In this document: in pieces, positions 12,771 through 25,368 of the stretch
Position numbering within the stretch: the stretch's first letter is position 1
Layout of the letters: the number at the start of each line of letters is the position of its first letter
DNA from: Synaphobranchus kaupii
Lineage: Eukaryota > Chordata > Actinopteri > Anguilliformes > Synaphobranchidae
Length of the DNA stretch: 64,000 nucleotides
Assembly: GCA_029718625.1 (NCBI GenBank)
Contig: CM056379.1
Location: 56,289,487-56,353,486 of the forward strand
Reading direction: 5' to 3'
Position numbers and translations under genes: made by a program
Notes under the pieces: model-generated
The model's input: only the letters and a program-made list of their open reading frames with translations
What the model was told of the DNA's origin: nothing
The model's database searches: none

Positions 12771-12891
12771 ACTTTATTAATTCCCGAGGGGAAATTGTTG
12801 TGTTACAGCAGGAACATGGCTGGAGCTGACTGGTTAACAGCTTTTCAATTCACCCATGTTGAAAAGTAAGACGTTGAAACAATATTGCGAT

Positions 12892-13116
12892 GGGCGGCAG
12901 TGTAGCACAGTGGTTAAGGAACTGGGCTTGTAACCGAAAGGTTGCAGGTTCGATTCCCAGGTACGACACTGCCATTGTACCCTTGAGCAAGGTACTTCAC
13001 CTGCATTGCTTCAGTATATATCCAGCTGCATAAATGGATACTATGTATAAATACAAGTGCTGTGTAAGTCACTCTGGATAAGAGCGTCTGCTAAATGCCT
13101 GTAATGTAATGTAATG
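12892..13116 (+). mobile_element. tRNA-derived SINE with UnaL2-like tail
   Basis: The head has both internal RNA polymerase III promoter boxes: A box tagcacagtgg (12903-12913) and B box ggttcgattcc (12947-12957). The 3' part contains gctctggataagagcgtctg followed by ctaaatgcctgtaatgtaat, the stem-loop and (TGTAA)n tail shared by L2/UnaL2-clade LINEs of fish. Such a tail is recognised by the partner LINE reverse transcriptase. The SINE lies in an older repeat, since the flanks contain 'aacgttgaaa' and 'gttgattcacccatg' type text. It is full length and may be fairly young. Confidence 0.9.
12903..12957 (+). promoter_or_regulatory. Pol III internal promoter of the SINE (A and B boxes)
   Basis: The A box matches TRGYNNARNGG and the B box matches GGTTCRANYCC at every fixed position. 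The spacing of about 33 bases is normal for a tRNA-derived promoter. Confidence 0.85.
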
Positions 13117-13223
13117 ATATCAACGTCGATTCGCCTTTCAAAATCGAAACCAAATTCAACAGTGATTCAACCATGACCCACAATGTTGATTCACCCATGG
13201 ATAAACGTTGAAATTGAGTTGAA

Positions 13224-13252
13224 GAGTTTTCAAAAATAAATATTTAAAGATA

Positions 13253-13298
<46 letters not shown>

Positions 13299-14138
13299 CT
13301 TATATCTTATATCTGTTTCAGAAACAAATATTTAGTCAAATATAAATTAAATCTTAGTTTCAAAAATAAATATTTATTTAAAAAAATAAGATTTAGCTTA
13401 AATCTTAAATCTTACGTTTTCCAAAAGCAAGATTTAAGATTTAATTTATATATAATTTATTTTACCACAAATCTGTGTTTAAGAGTTAAATATTTAGCAA
13501 AAGATGAATATTTATTTATATCTTAAATCTTGGGTTTTTACAAAAAAGAAAATGTTACATTTAACTAAATGTTTATTTTATCACAAATCTTGTTAAAGAT
13601 TTAAATATTTAGCCAAAAATAAATACTTATTTATATCTTAAATCTTATGTTCTTAATTAAATATTTAGCTTATATCTTAAATCTGATTTAACATTTAAAT
13701 AAATATTTATTTTTATCACAAATCTTGGTTAGAAATTTTCACATTTAGTCAAAAATAAATATTTATTTATATCTTAAATCTTTGTTCCAAATTAAACATT
13801 TAGCTTATGTCTTAAATCTTGGTTTGTAAATTAAACATTTAGCTAAATCTAAATCTTTAGAAAGATATACTTATTAGCCCTGCCCCTTGGTGACTGGCAT
13901 CCAATGGAGGGAGGAGGGGAAATAGCTGGCTTTAGTGATGAGGGTAATTGAGGGTCTTTTTGGGAAATGTAAGATTTAAGATTTAAGCTAAATCTTATTT
14001 TTTTAAAGAAATATTTCTCTTTGAAACCAAGATTTAAGATTTTAATTCAATATTTCTTTTTGATTAAATATTTGTTTCTGAAACAGATATAAGATATAAG
14101 CTATATATATATATATATATATATAATTTTGAAAACTC
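13224..14138. mobile_element. AT-rich fold-back element with irregular internal repeats
   Basis: The left arm, 13224-13422, contains (AT)n, then cttatatcttatatctgttt and aataagatttagcttaaatc. The right arm, 13962-14138, is its reverse complement in the same order and includes a second (AT)n tract. Between them are irregular repeats of 'aaatatttagc' and 'atttatatcttaaatctt', interrupted by one GC-richer segment around 13876-13960. No reading frame is present. The outer border (gagttttcaaaa / ttttgaaaactc) marks the ends. No target duplication was identified. Confidence 0.65.
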
Positions 14139-15035
14139 ATATTTAACATTTAAGTTATATATTTAGGACATGCTTATTTGAGATTTTTCAATTAAATTTG
14201 ATAATATCAACTAGAAGTTTTATTTAGCATGTCAGTTAAATCTTTGGAAAAAAAACTCATATTTGGCATGAATCTTCAGGAAAATGCCACATTTATGCTA
14301 AATCTGAGAAAAAACCCAGGGAAAACATGTTGTGTTTTACCTTACATTTGGCACCCCATACTAACTGGTTAACTTTTATCTCTATTTAAATTAACTATTT
14401 ATATTTGTCAGTTTGCTGTCAATGTTATGAGAGTTTTATGTGGGTAATGTTGGCTAGTTTTCTTTTTAATTTTATATGGCTTTAAAATAATTTGTCATTA
14501 TGTGACGATTTAGACATTTCTTTCCTGTTATGCTTAGTAGCTTCAATTTTTGAAAGTCAATAAAGCACTGTTAGCAGCATTATATGATTGCAGAATGTTT
14601 TTGTTGTTGTTGTTAAAAATACAAACACAGTAGTGTGGAAATAACAAGGACAATTTAACAAAACACACACTGCTGTAATGATTTATATTGTGCATTTTTT
14701 TGTTTAGAAAACTAATTCCACCATGTGAGCCACACCACTCCCACAGTAAATTAGAATGGCTCTGCTGATCCACCCTGTTCAGACTTACCATACAACAACC
14801 TAGCCTACAATATATTGGCCCATCTGTAAATGAACATATTATATTTTACCATGCAATGCCACACAGCAAAACATAAAATTAAAATTTCATGGTGTGGAAA
14901 TGGAAGCACTCTTACACTGAAAAATTCTCAGTTGTAAATGAACTTACTTAAGCGTTTATGAGTCGATTAGGGACCATATTAACTCTTGTTAGAGTTTATT
15001 TAACTGTTTATTTATTTAATTGTTTGATGTGACAT
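14139..15035. other. Gene-free AT-rich spacer
   Basis: No supported feature. The frame at 14543-14791 has no recognisable motif and no gene context. Confidence 0.5.
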
Positions 15036-15189
15036 GAAAATGTCATGGTTTTTGACCCTTTTTCCCTTGCGGTCGTTTTCCTCGGTCGCCACGCGTGGGC
15101 GCTGCTCTGTTAGTGGAGCTTAGGCTCTGTCTCGTTTCATTCACGGAGTTCTCATCTGCGTTCACACGTGTGCTAGGTTGCCTGAGAGC

Positions 15190-15197
15190 TATATAAG
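15190..15197 (+). promoter_or_regulatory. TATA box of the solo LTR
   Basis: tatataag within gagagctatataagcctcc, with a GC-richer upstream segment (15060-15180), matches the layout of an LTR U3 promoter. Transcription would be expected to begin about 25-30 bp downstream. Confidence 0.5.
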
Positions 15198-15919
15198 CCT
15201 CCATTTCCTTTCGTTCGGGGCTTCGATATTGTTTGCGTTATTTGTACTGTGTTTGTTGGTGTATGGTATTATTTTGCCCTCTGTTTGCCTTAGCCGGTAT
15301 GGTTAGTTCTAGGTATTTTAGGAGACCAGTTTTGCTCCCTTTTGTTTGATTGGAGTTTTGCGGGACTTGCCTCTGTGCATTGAGCTTTAAGGTTAAATTC
15401 CTTTTTTCATGCTCGTTTCAGTCACCGCTTCCTGGTCCTTCATTTTTCTCGTTACCTTTCCCCTTATTGAGATGTAAGGCTTAATCATACTGAGATGTAG
15501 GGCTTTATCTGTGAGTCAGGGCGTTTATTAGTTTTTTGTGCCATTATGCTACTCGCCTGTTCTTACGCTCCTTGTTACAGAGGCTGGGCGTTTATTCTTG
15601 CTGGCTCTTCTTTAGTCACTAAGCTCGAAGTATGGGACCGCAGATCTCTGCTCTATTTGCCTGTAAAATGTTTCTCTCTCCTGGGAGATAGGGCGTTCAC
15701 GCTTTTACTGAGTTAATTAGCTCGTAGAAGTATAGGGTAGCAGTTCTTTGTTCCATCCGCCTTGTTTGGTTTTCTTACTGTGAAACCAGGCATTTGTGCT
15801 TCTACTCATTTGTGTGTTACAGTGAGCCGGTTAGTAGCTTCGGTACGTTTGTTCCCTGTTTTGTCTCCTTCTCATGGACTACGTTTCCCCTTTGTTGTGA
15901 GTCAGGGTTTTTTTTATTA

Positions 15920-16682
15920 TACTGAGAGGCAGGGCGTGTTATTTTCTATTAAGCTTGCATTAGTCTTTTAGCCGGTAAATGTCCGGTGCAGCTGTCCTGT
16001 TCATCCTATTCAGTACCTGTCTCCGTACATGGAGCTTTGGCGATTTTGTTTGGAACTGTAGTTCTGTTTCGTCCTTCGGTACATGTCTTCCTATAGGGAG
16101 ACTGGGTGATGTTGTGGACATGTTTGCGTGTGACTGCGAGTCTCTGAAAGTAGCCTTGGAACGTTAGCTCTCTCTACCTTTCGCCTCTACCTTACATTCC
16201 CCTTTACTGAGAGGCTAGGGCGTGTATTTTCTACTAAGCTTGCATTAGTCATTTTGCTAGTAAAGGTATGGGACGGCGGTTTACCATCGGCTCACCTGTA
16301 AAATGTTTCTCTTTCCTGGGAGATCGGGCGTTTACCCCCTTTATGTTTTCTGCGTGTGACTGTGAGCTTATGGAAGTAGCCATGGAACGTTGGATCTCTG
16401 TTCCTGTCACCTTCCCGTTACATTCCTTTTTACTGAGAGGCAGGGCGTTTATTTTCTACTAATCTTGCGTTAGTCGTTTAGCCGGTAAATGTCCGGTGCA
16501 GCTGTCCTTCGGTACCTGTCTCCGTACATGCAGCTTTGGCGATTTTGTTCGGAACTGTAGTTCTGTTCGTCCTTCGGTACATGTCTTCCTATAGGGAGAC
16601 TGGGCGATGTTGTGGACATGTTTGTGTGTGACTGCGAGTCTGATAGTAGCCTTGGAATGTTAGATCTCTGTTCCTTTTGCCT
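15920..16682 (+). repeat. Internal direct repeats of the LTR (about 510 bp apart)
   Basis: The block containing gccggtaaatgtccggtgca occurs at 15971 and again at 16481. Downstream sequence (gtccttcggtacatgtcttc, tatagggagactgggygatg) matches in both. A third partial copy of the leader (actgagaggctagggcgtgt) lies at 16206. The repeats explain the unusual length of the LTR. Confidence 0.8.
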
Positions 16683-17018
16683 CCTCGTTACCATTTCACA
16701 TTAGTATCTCGTTTCTTCACTGTTTTGTATACGTTTTGAGTATTCAGTGTTTTTTTTAGCTTGTGTTTTCCAAGCTTGAGATGTGTTGCTCTGTTGTGAC
16801 ATTCACCCGGTTATACGGGTTGTTTTTGGTTACGGCCCTTTTTTTCCTAGTTCCCGTATTTCCCTCCAGTGAGTAGGAACTAGGTCATTTGCGTTAACCC
16901 TTCATATTCCCTTATATACGGGGTCTCTCCGTCTCAGTGGCTTTTAATTAAGCTTAATGAATCCCCTAGCTGCGTTTGGTCCCTCCTACCTCACACGTCA
17001 CGCCCCCACTGCAGAAAA

Positions 17019-17529
17019 TTAACTAAATTATCTGAAATTTTAACATTCCAGTTGCTATTTCTATACGTTAAGAACACATTAATTTTGACCGGTCATCATA
17101 ACCTAATATGATTTTCTTTGGGAATTAGAAAATAAAACTTTAAACATATTAAGCAAAAGTTATCACAAGTTCTTCCCACAAATATTGCACCCTTCCTCAA
17201 GGCTTAAATCAGGAAGCCTCAACAGTGCTACGGTTGTTTTTGCAACATTACTTTAAGGATTATAATGATCTCTCTTATATTACAATTGTTTTTATCACAT
17301 GCAGTATAAATCATAGTGATGTTGTAACCCCCGCAGAGGTTGCTTCAATAATAAATCATGTAATCCTCACCAATGCTCCGTAAAGAATGTAAAACGTGCA
17401 GGCACCTGAATATGCACCATAGTCCACAAATTGTTTCCAATATCTTGCAAATACATTTACAAAAGCAAAATTGTCCTTCTTTTACTTGGCAGAACTTTTT
17501 GCTTTAATTAGTGCTGAACGGTTGGAAGA
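17019..17529. other. Spacer between solo LTR and DIRS element
   Basis: No coding, RNA or repeat feature can be supported in this 0.5-kb stretch. Confidence 0.5.
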
Positions 17530-17540
17530 CCTCTTCATCT

Positions 17541-17704
17541 CTGAGAGATCCACCTATGGGGAATGACATCCGGTCATGACCTCCGCAGAAGCAGCCAATT
17601 GCACCAAGTCTCGCTCTGACAGACAGTAGCGTGTCCAATGCGAAAGGAGGCTCCCGCCCTCCTCGGAAGAGCATATAGGACACTGGAGCGCTACTCCTCC
17701 TCAG
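17541..17704 (-). repeat. DIRS inverted terminal repeat (3' side of element)
   Basis: Reverse complement of 20591-20737, with shared blocks gatccacctatgggga, gcattggacac and ggtgcaattgg read in opposite directions. Divergence is roughly one base in eight by eye, which indicates an old insertion. Confidence 0.8.
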
Positions 17705-18045
17705 CGAACATATTTGCTTCTTGTGTGTGGAAAGAAGGACAGTCTTGGTGGATCTTTCCACTCAATGTTTCAGAGAAGCAGCTCGGGTTACAACAGTAAC
17801 CTAAAGTTTTCTTTCATCATCACGTGTTTGCTATCCACCTATGGGGACATATGGACAACTCCCAAATTGCCTTTATGCTAACAGCTGAGACGCTGTCAAG
17901 CCAGCAAGGGATGAGCCTCCCCACTGAGGGGTGGGTGCTGCGTGGCACATGCCATGTACGGAAGTACAAATCACAGAACACTGCTCAATGTGATAGCTGG
18001 GTCCCGGGAACAATATCAAGTACTACAACAATGAGGGGAGGTGAC

Positions 18046-18354
18046 TCACACAGAGCTCACCCCCAGAACTGAGTGGGCTACCATTCCTGGTAACATTGTG
18101 ATGGTAGAACCTTGCAAAAGTGTGTGGAGAAGCTGAACAGATTTCCTCCAAAGAGACCCCATGGAATAGGGCCACAATACAGCTATGCTCCTCATAGAAT
18201 GAGCCCTCAGGCCAGAGGGGGGCGTTACATTACCCCCTTTGAATCGAATGCCATAGCAATAGCTTCCACAAGCCAATGGGACAGCCGCTGCTTAGAGATG
18301 GATTTCCCTTTGCAGACGGGGTCCAGGCAACAAAGAGCTGACCGCTCTTTTTGA
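18046..18354 (-). pseudogene. DIRS tyrosine recombinase remnant
   Basis: Two overlapping minus frames carry the end of a tyrosine recombinase. One contains NPSLSSGCPIGLWKLLLWHS. The next contains GLRAHSMRSIAVLW, which matches the LRAHSTRGVA block of fish DIRS recombinases, where H and R are catalytic. The later segment expected to carry the nucleophilic tyrosine reads STITMLPGM, so the RFYNLD-type motif is lost. Frameshifts and this loss make the copy inactive. Confidence 0.75.
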
Positions 18355-18359
18355 AAGCC

Positions 18360-18700
18360 TTAGCCCTTGCCATATACATGTGGAGAACGCACACAGTACA
18401 GCATATGTAGCCTTTGATCCTCCTCAGAGGAACAAGGTGGTGGGTGAAAGGAGAAGAGAGACGTAGAGATCTCTGCCACAGCCATTTCCACAATCTGGGG
18501 ATACAGAAGCCATTCCCCGTACAGTGGGTGTACCCTTGGCAGCAGATCTGTCCCCGTGTCCAGAATGCCTGGAGTATGGATCACGGAGCTCCAGAAAATT
18601 GATGAGAGCTGATCACAGCTGAGTTGGCCACATCCCATTCACCATACAACCCAGAGAGGGATTCATCTGTCGTCACAACTTTCCTCAAGAGAACAGTCCC
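18360..18700 (-). pseudogene. DIRS RNase H remnant
   Basis: The frames show VVTTDESLSGLYGEWD (the first catalytic Asp context of the RNase H core), then HTPGILDTGTDLLPRVHPLY and GEWLLYPQIVE. The last matches the conserved C-terminal part of DIRS RNase H ('G..N.GADLLSRG.PL.GEW.L.P..V'). The two parts lie in different frames, so the region is broken. Confidence 0.75.
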
Positions 18701-19047
18701 AAAAGGGCTTCCCTGAGCATAAAAGTCTCCCAATGACGCAGACCTGCAGTGCACTTGTGATGGGCAAAGCGGAAAGATTTTGTGGAGGGGGGTGGATATA
18801 TGCATGTGTGGAAAAAGGAATCTTTCAGATCGATTGAAGTGAACCAATTGCTCTGACGTACTGAACGTGAAAGTGTTGTTGTTAATATTTTGAAGTTGCA
18901 TTTCCTTAAATGTTTTTTCAGCACCCTGAGATCCAGGATAGCGCGTAGGGAACCATCCTTCTTTGGGACCAGGAAATAATGAGAATAAAAGCCATGTTGG
19001 GCTTGATCTCTGGGAACCACACGTATTACCCCTTTTTTTCTGTAGCC
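18685..19047 (-). pseudogene. DIRS reverse transcriptase, N-terminal half
   Basis: The minus frame reads GVIRVVPRDQ, then YFLVPKKDGSLRAILDLRVL, then NWFTSIDLKDSFFH and IYPPPSTKSFRFA. These are the first reverse transcriptase blocks in the form typical of DIRS elements. Directly after FRFA the frame jumps to text belonging to the linker before RNase H (WETFMLREALLGLF). The segment with the catalytic YxDD motif has therefore been deleted. The upstream edge is interrupted by the MITE at 19048-19253. Confidence 0.85.
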
Positions 19048-19253
19048 CAGGGGTGGCCAAACCTGGTCCTGGAGAGCTGCATGGTCTGCTGGTTTTTGTT
19101 TTCACCTTAAATACGACAACTACTTAGGCCAAAGAAACCAGATGAGGTGAGTTAACTGTGTAATCAACTGCTTTAATTGATCGATTAAGTGGCGAGTATC
19201 AACAAAAACCAGCAGACCCTGTGGCTCTCCAGGACCAGGGTTGGTCACCCCTG
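19048..19253. mobile_element. 206-bp hAT-type MITE
   Basis: The ends caggggtggccaaacctggt and its near-complement ...ccagggttggtcacccctg form terminal inverted repeats of about 50 bp. An 8-bp target duplication flanks it: ctgtagcc (19040-19047) and ctgtagac (19254-19261). There is no coding capacity. The insertion splits the DIRS reverse transcriptase region. Removing it rejoins a continuous reading of that region, so the MITE arrived after the DIRS copy. Confidence 0.9.
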
Positions 19254-19261
19254 CTGTAGAC

Positions 19262-20590
19262 CATGGCTATTGTGCGAAGCATTCACTCAGGGGCCAACAA
19301 AGCCTGCCAGGCTTGGATGTGGCTTATGAGTGCCCCTGCTGGTGTGGGGCTGTATTGCATAATGCGGCTGATGCTCCACCTAGTGGCGAAACCGGTGGAG
19401 GCCTGATGTGTTCTGAAGGGATTCTTTCCAACACACATTTTTGTTGGCCTTTCAGGGTGGGAGCCTTTATTAGAAATGGTCTGATGGTGTTTTGCACGCT
19501 GAACGTGGATAACACTACTTGTGCACTTGAAATATTTTATCCCAACGGGTTGAAACTCTGTGTGGAGTGCCGGGAGGGGAGACTGGGGCTGGGAGGCATG
19601 AGAACTGGAACTGATGCCCTGGCCGCAGCAAACACAGGAGGGAAACCCCTGGGGGGGTGAGTGGCTGGGCAGTGCTGTCCCCCTGAATTAGGAGTATCTG
19701 CTTTTTCGTGGGGGATGAGAAGGAACATGAAAGTGTGTCCAAGGGGCTGGCTGCCCCTGAACATGGACTTAGCACCCCAGTGAGGCTGTGGGCTGTGTCA
19801 AGCCGGCCGCTTCCGTTTGGGATCAGCAGGGGGAGGAATTTTCCATCATAAATATCTCTCTCCTCATTGGCGGGGTTCCTGAGGGCTGTCTATTCCATGT
19901 TGAGACAGGTTGGGATGTATCCAGAAGCACAGCATGGGGTTGGGCGTTACCTGTCCCCCATAGTAGATGTTACTTGGACAAGAGGAATGGAGTCCTCCTC
20001 ACCCAAATCATTTGACGTGACGGCCATGTCATCATTCTGACTCAGGTGCCGCTCCCTCCACTACAGGGGTACCGGAGAGGGAGAGTAGAAAACCCATTGA
20101 CCGGTCAGTCCAACTCAGGGTAGGAGGGCCTTGTGGGGGCTTAGAGGCAAGAGGCCATAGTGCTGTCGTCCTCTTTATGCGAGTCCTCGGGCCCAATGTC
20201 ATTGCCGTGGGTAGCAGCTATTCTCAGCTCTCCGTCTGAGCTTCCTGGGCAGTATGAGGCAGTGGCTGCAGCACTCTGGAGCATCAATGGCCTCCTGGGC
20301 ATGTTTCAAACCCAAGCACATGACACAGAAAAGGTGGGTGTCCCTGGCAGTGATGAGGGCACCGCACGTTACCAGGCAGGCACACGATCGTAGCTCCACG
20401 GATAAGTCGAAAGGAGCGGGCTTATGAAGAGCCATGTAGCGAGGAGCTAACATAGGCTAACGAAGTTGTGAAAACAAGCGTGGGTGGTTGGCTAGAGAAA
20501 ACAGAGGCTAGCTAGCTTGGGAGACAACAGAGTCCTGTTCCGCGTTAGCAGGTGCAGGAGGAAGGCCGTATCTTGGGCGGGGGTGTCAAC
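19262..20590 (-). pseudogene. DIRS gag and upstream region, degenerate
   Basis: The frames at 19324-19515, 19515-19775 and 20199-20453 keep the order expected upstream of reverse transcriptase in DIRS elements and include RVSTRWDKIFQVHK. They are interrupted by stops and frame changes, and no full gag can be followed. Confidence 0.5.
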
Positions 20591-20737
20591 TGAGGAGTGC
20601 TGCAGTGTGCTATATCTTTCAAGGAGGGCAGGACCCTCCTTTTGCATTGGACACACTACTGTCAGAGCCAGACATGGTGCAATTGGATGCTTCTGTGGAG
20701 GTCATGACTACATGTCATTCTCCATAGGTGGATCTCA
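20591..20737 (-). repeat. DIRS inverted terminal repeat (5' side of element)
   Basis: Partner of 17541-17704. Contains ttgcattggacacactactg and ggtgcaattggatgcttctg, the reverse complement of the other end with scattered mismatches. Confidence 0.8.
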
Positions 20738-20755
20738 AACAGGAGATGATGAAAG

Positions 20756-22826
20756 AGAACATGGGTAATTAATTTATCTCATTACAAAACTTTGTCCCCA
20801 GCAGAGTAAAAATGAATTCCTATCATTTTAAGTTAGTCTGATACATAATTTTAATTGAGATTTCTTCAACTTTATGTTATGTTAATTAAAAATGTTAATT
20901 AAAAATGCACCCAAATGCTTGGAATTATTGTCTGCGCTTTTTCTACATACCAACACAATGCTAATATACCGACCATTATGGATTATTGACACTGTAATAC
21001 ATGGTTACATTTTATACTGTGCACACCATACATGTCAAATTTAGTACCCTTTACTTTGTAACAGATCATATGATTTACCCTTTTTGCTACCTCAAGACCT
21101 GACCACACCTAGTAGCCTAGTTGTAGCCTGTCAGTTACCACTGAGGTAAATTAAAAGTGTGCAATGTAGTGCATCCATATGTACAGCGGCCTTAATCAGA
21201 TAATCATTTTAATAATTTAAATGTAATTTTAAGCATTAATTTCTTGAAACCGGCGTCCAAAGACACACGTTTTACTTCACAATCCATATTATACCCCAGT
21301 AGAGAGTAAGCGGCTGACGTTGGCCCCTGCCCTTTTGAAATTTGTCTTACTTGAATTTGTTCGCCCTCAGAAAAGACATAGGCTACTTTGCTATAGAATG
21401 CCATGTGCCCTGTTGTCTTGATGCTGTCACTTCTCTAAACGTGCTTTTACGTGATGACAGCCTACTGCATGTCTCGATTGTTAAAATGCCATCATACTGC
21501 TTTACCCAGAAGAAATGTCACTTCCAGAAATGTCACTTCTGTGATAGCTAACGTAGCCTACATTTTAAGCAAACAGATTTTTATTTAAGCAGAGGACGCT
21601 CGTGTTATTTTTCAATACATTCAATTAATTATTCAGTTTTCACATCAGAGAGAACATAATCCTTTCGAAATGTCAGTTTGGGCTGCCGTCTACAGCTGTG
21701 TTAATAAATTAATTCAATGAAAACATGCCAACACGATTTAATATTCAGTAGTTATTTATTTTCATTGACATCAAAACAATTGTAATTTAAATGTTGACCT
21801 TTTGACATAGGCTACTCCAGAGCCATAAATTATAGATTACATTCAGACGTTTAGCCTACAAATATTAATGTGATAACCCCCTCTGTCCTTTCCAAGGCGT
21901 TTTATTCAGGGCTCTAGGCAGGTGGTAAAAACATTTAAATAGACTTACGACTGTAATCAATAAATTATACTAGGAACCAATTTCTAATCCGTGAAAACGA
22001 TTAGACTTTTATTTTCTTTCATATGAAGCATATCATTCAAGTTTCATTGTTGTACAAAATCATGCAGCATTAAGGATTTCATAAAAGTGCAAAACATTGG
22101 ATTCACTTTCACCATATAGACAAACAGGCATTGCTCATGCTTTTCAGTTTCATCTTAATTTGGTTCAGTCAGTGTTGTTGAGAAAGTGTACATGTAACAT
22201 GCACAATTGGTAAACATGCACATCTCCTGCTATAGCCTTCCGAGCAAATATTTTAAAATGTATGAAAAAAGATAAAAACGTAAAAGGCATCTTCACTGAT
22301 GCAGTCTCGAAGCACACCAATCTGCATGCAATAGGTTTGCCTTTTCAAACCTTTCAGGTTGAATATATAACAATTAGAATTAGGCCTATGAATAATATAT
22401 TTTTTAAAAACTTGTAAACTTGTCTTTACCCGTACATGTTAAGTATTTAGGAAGAGAACGATTTGTTCAAAAATTACATACACTTAACATTGTATTTTTC
22501 GTTGATAAATACTAAAGCAATTTATGTTTTCCTCTCTGAGATGCACGTCAAAATGTAAAGCAACAATACATTCATGATTCATTAAACATTTTTTCAAAGT
22601 AAATTGACTGTTGTAGGCTACTGAAGCACCTAGCATTTCATGGCCGGAGTCGGCTACTCTTTCAATTGAACAATATCCGGGTTTATCGACATAACTTTTT
22701 TCCATAGCCTTCTTGAAATCATTTGCATAGGCTATATCACGCCTCACTAAAACCGCAAACGGCACCCTCATTAACTACCTTGAACAGGTACATTAAAACA
22801 GAACCAACAATAGCGCCATCAGTTCG
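20756..22826. other. Downstream flank of rprml, probably including its 3' UTR
   Basis: AT-rich and free of supported frames. As rprml is on the minus strand, its 3' UTR should lie directly below 22827. A possible polyadenylation signal (AATAAA on the minus strand) is at 22008-22013, which would give a 3' UTR near 0.8 kb. The frame 22484-22771 has no motif and lies within this region. Confidence 0.4.
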
Positions 22827-25305
<2,479 letters not shown>

Positions 25306-25306
25306 G

Positions 25307-25310
<4 letters not shown>

Positions 25311-25363
<53 letters not shown>
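25311..25363 (+). repeat. (GT)n microsatellite
   Basis: About 26 uninterrupted GT units. The frame reading Cys-Val repeats through it is an artefact of the repeat. Confidence 0.98.

Positions 25364-25368
<5 letters not shown>

Larger units (their letters stand above)
15041..17013 (+). mobile_element. Solo LTR of a retrotransposon, 1973 bp
   Basis: The segment begins TGTCATGG and ends CCACTGCA, giving the TG...CA ends of long terminal repeats. It is flanked by the identical 5-bp direct repeat GAAAA (15036-15040 and 17014-17018), as left by a retroviral-type integrase. A TATA box lies 149 bp inside. Internal sequence is built from diverged direct repeats, for example 15920-16180 against 16433-16682, and 15661 against 16294. 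No gag-pol region or second LTR is present, so the internal part was probably lost by LTR-LTR recombination. Known fish LTRs are often shorter, and the family is not recognised. The orientation is inferred from the TATA box and TG start. Confidence 0.7.
17530..20755 (-). mobile_element. Degenerate DIRS-type retrotransposon
   Basis: About 3.2 kb, minus strand, flanked by inverted terminal repeats (17541-17704 and 20591-20737). DIRS elements have such inverted ends and use a tyrosine recombinase instead of an integrase. In order on the minus strand one sees a gag-like remnant ending RWDKIFQVHK near 19515, a reverse transcriptase start, an RNase H remnant, and a tyrosine recombinase remnant with the HxxR-type motif. 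Frames are broken by shifts and stops. The second half of the reverse transcriptase and any methylase region are missing, which accounts for the short length compared with the usual ~6 kb. A 206-bp hAT MITE later inserted at 19048. Confidence 0.85.

Noticed and set aside
12766..12800. LINE 3' tail (tactttattaattcccgagg)
   Set aside because: Only about 35 bp of similarity to a common fish tail; too short to call an element.
12892..12970. tRNA gene
   Set aside because: A and B boxes are present but the cloverleaf is not maintained and a LINE-type tail follows; it is the head of a SINE.
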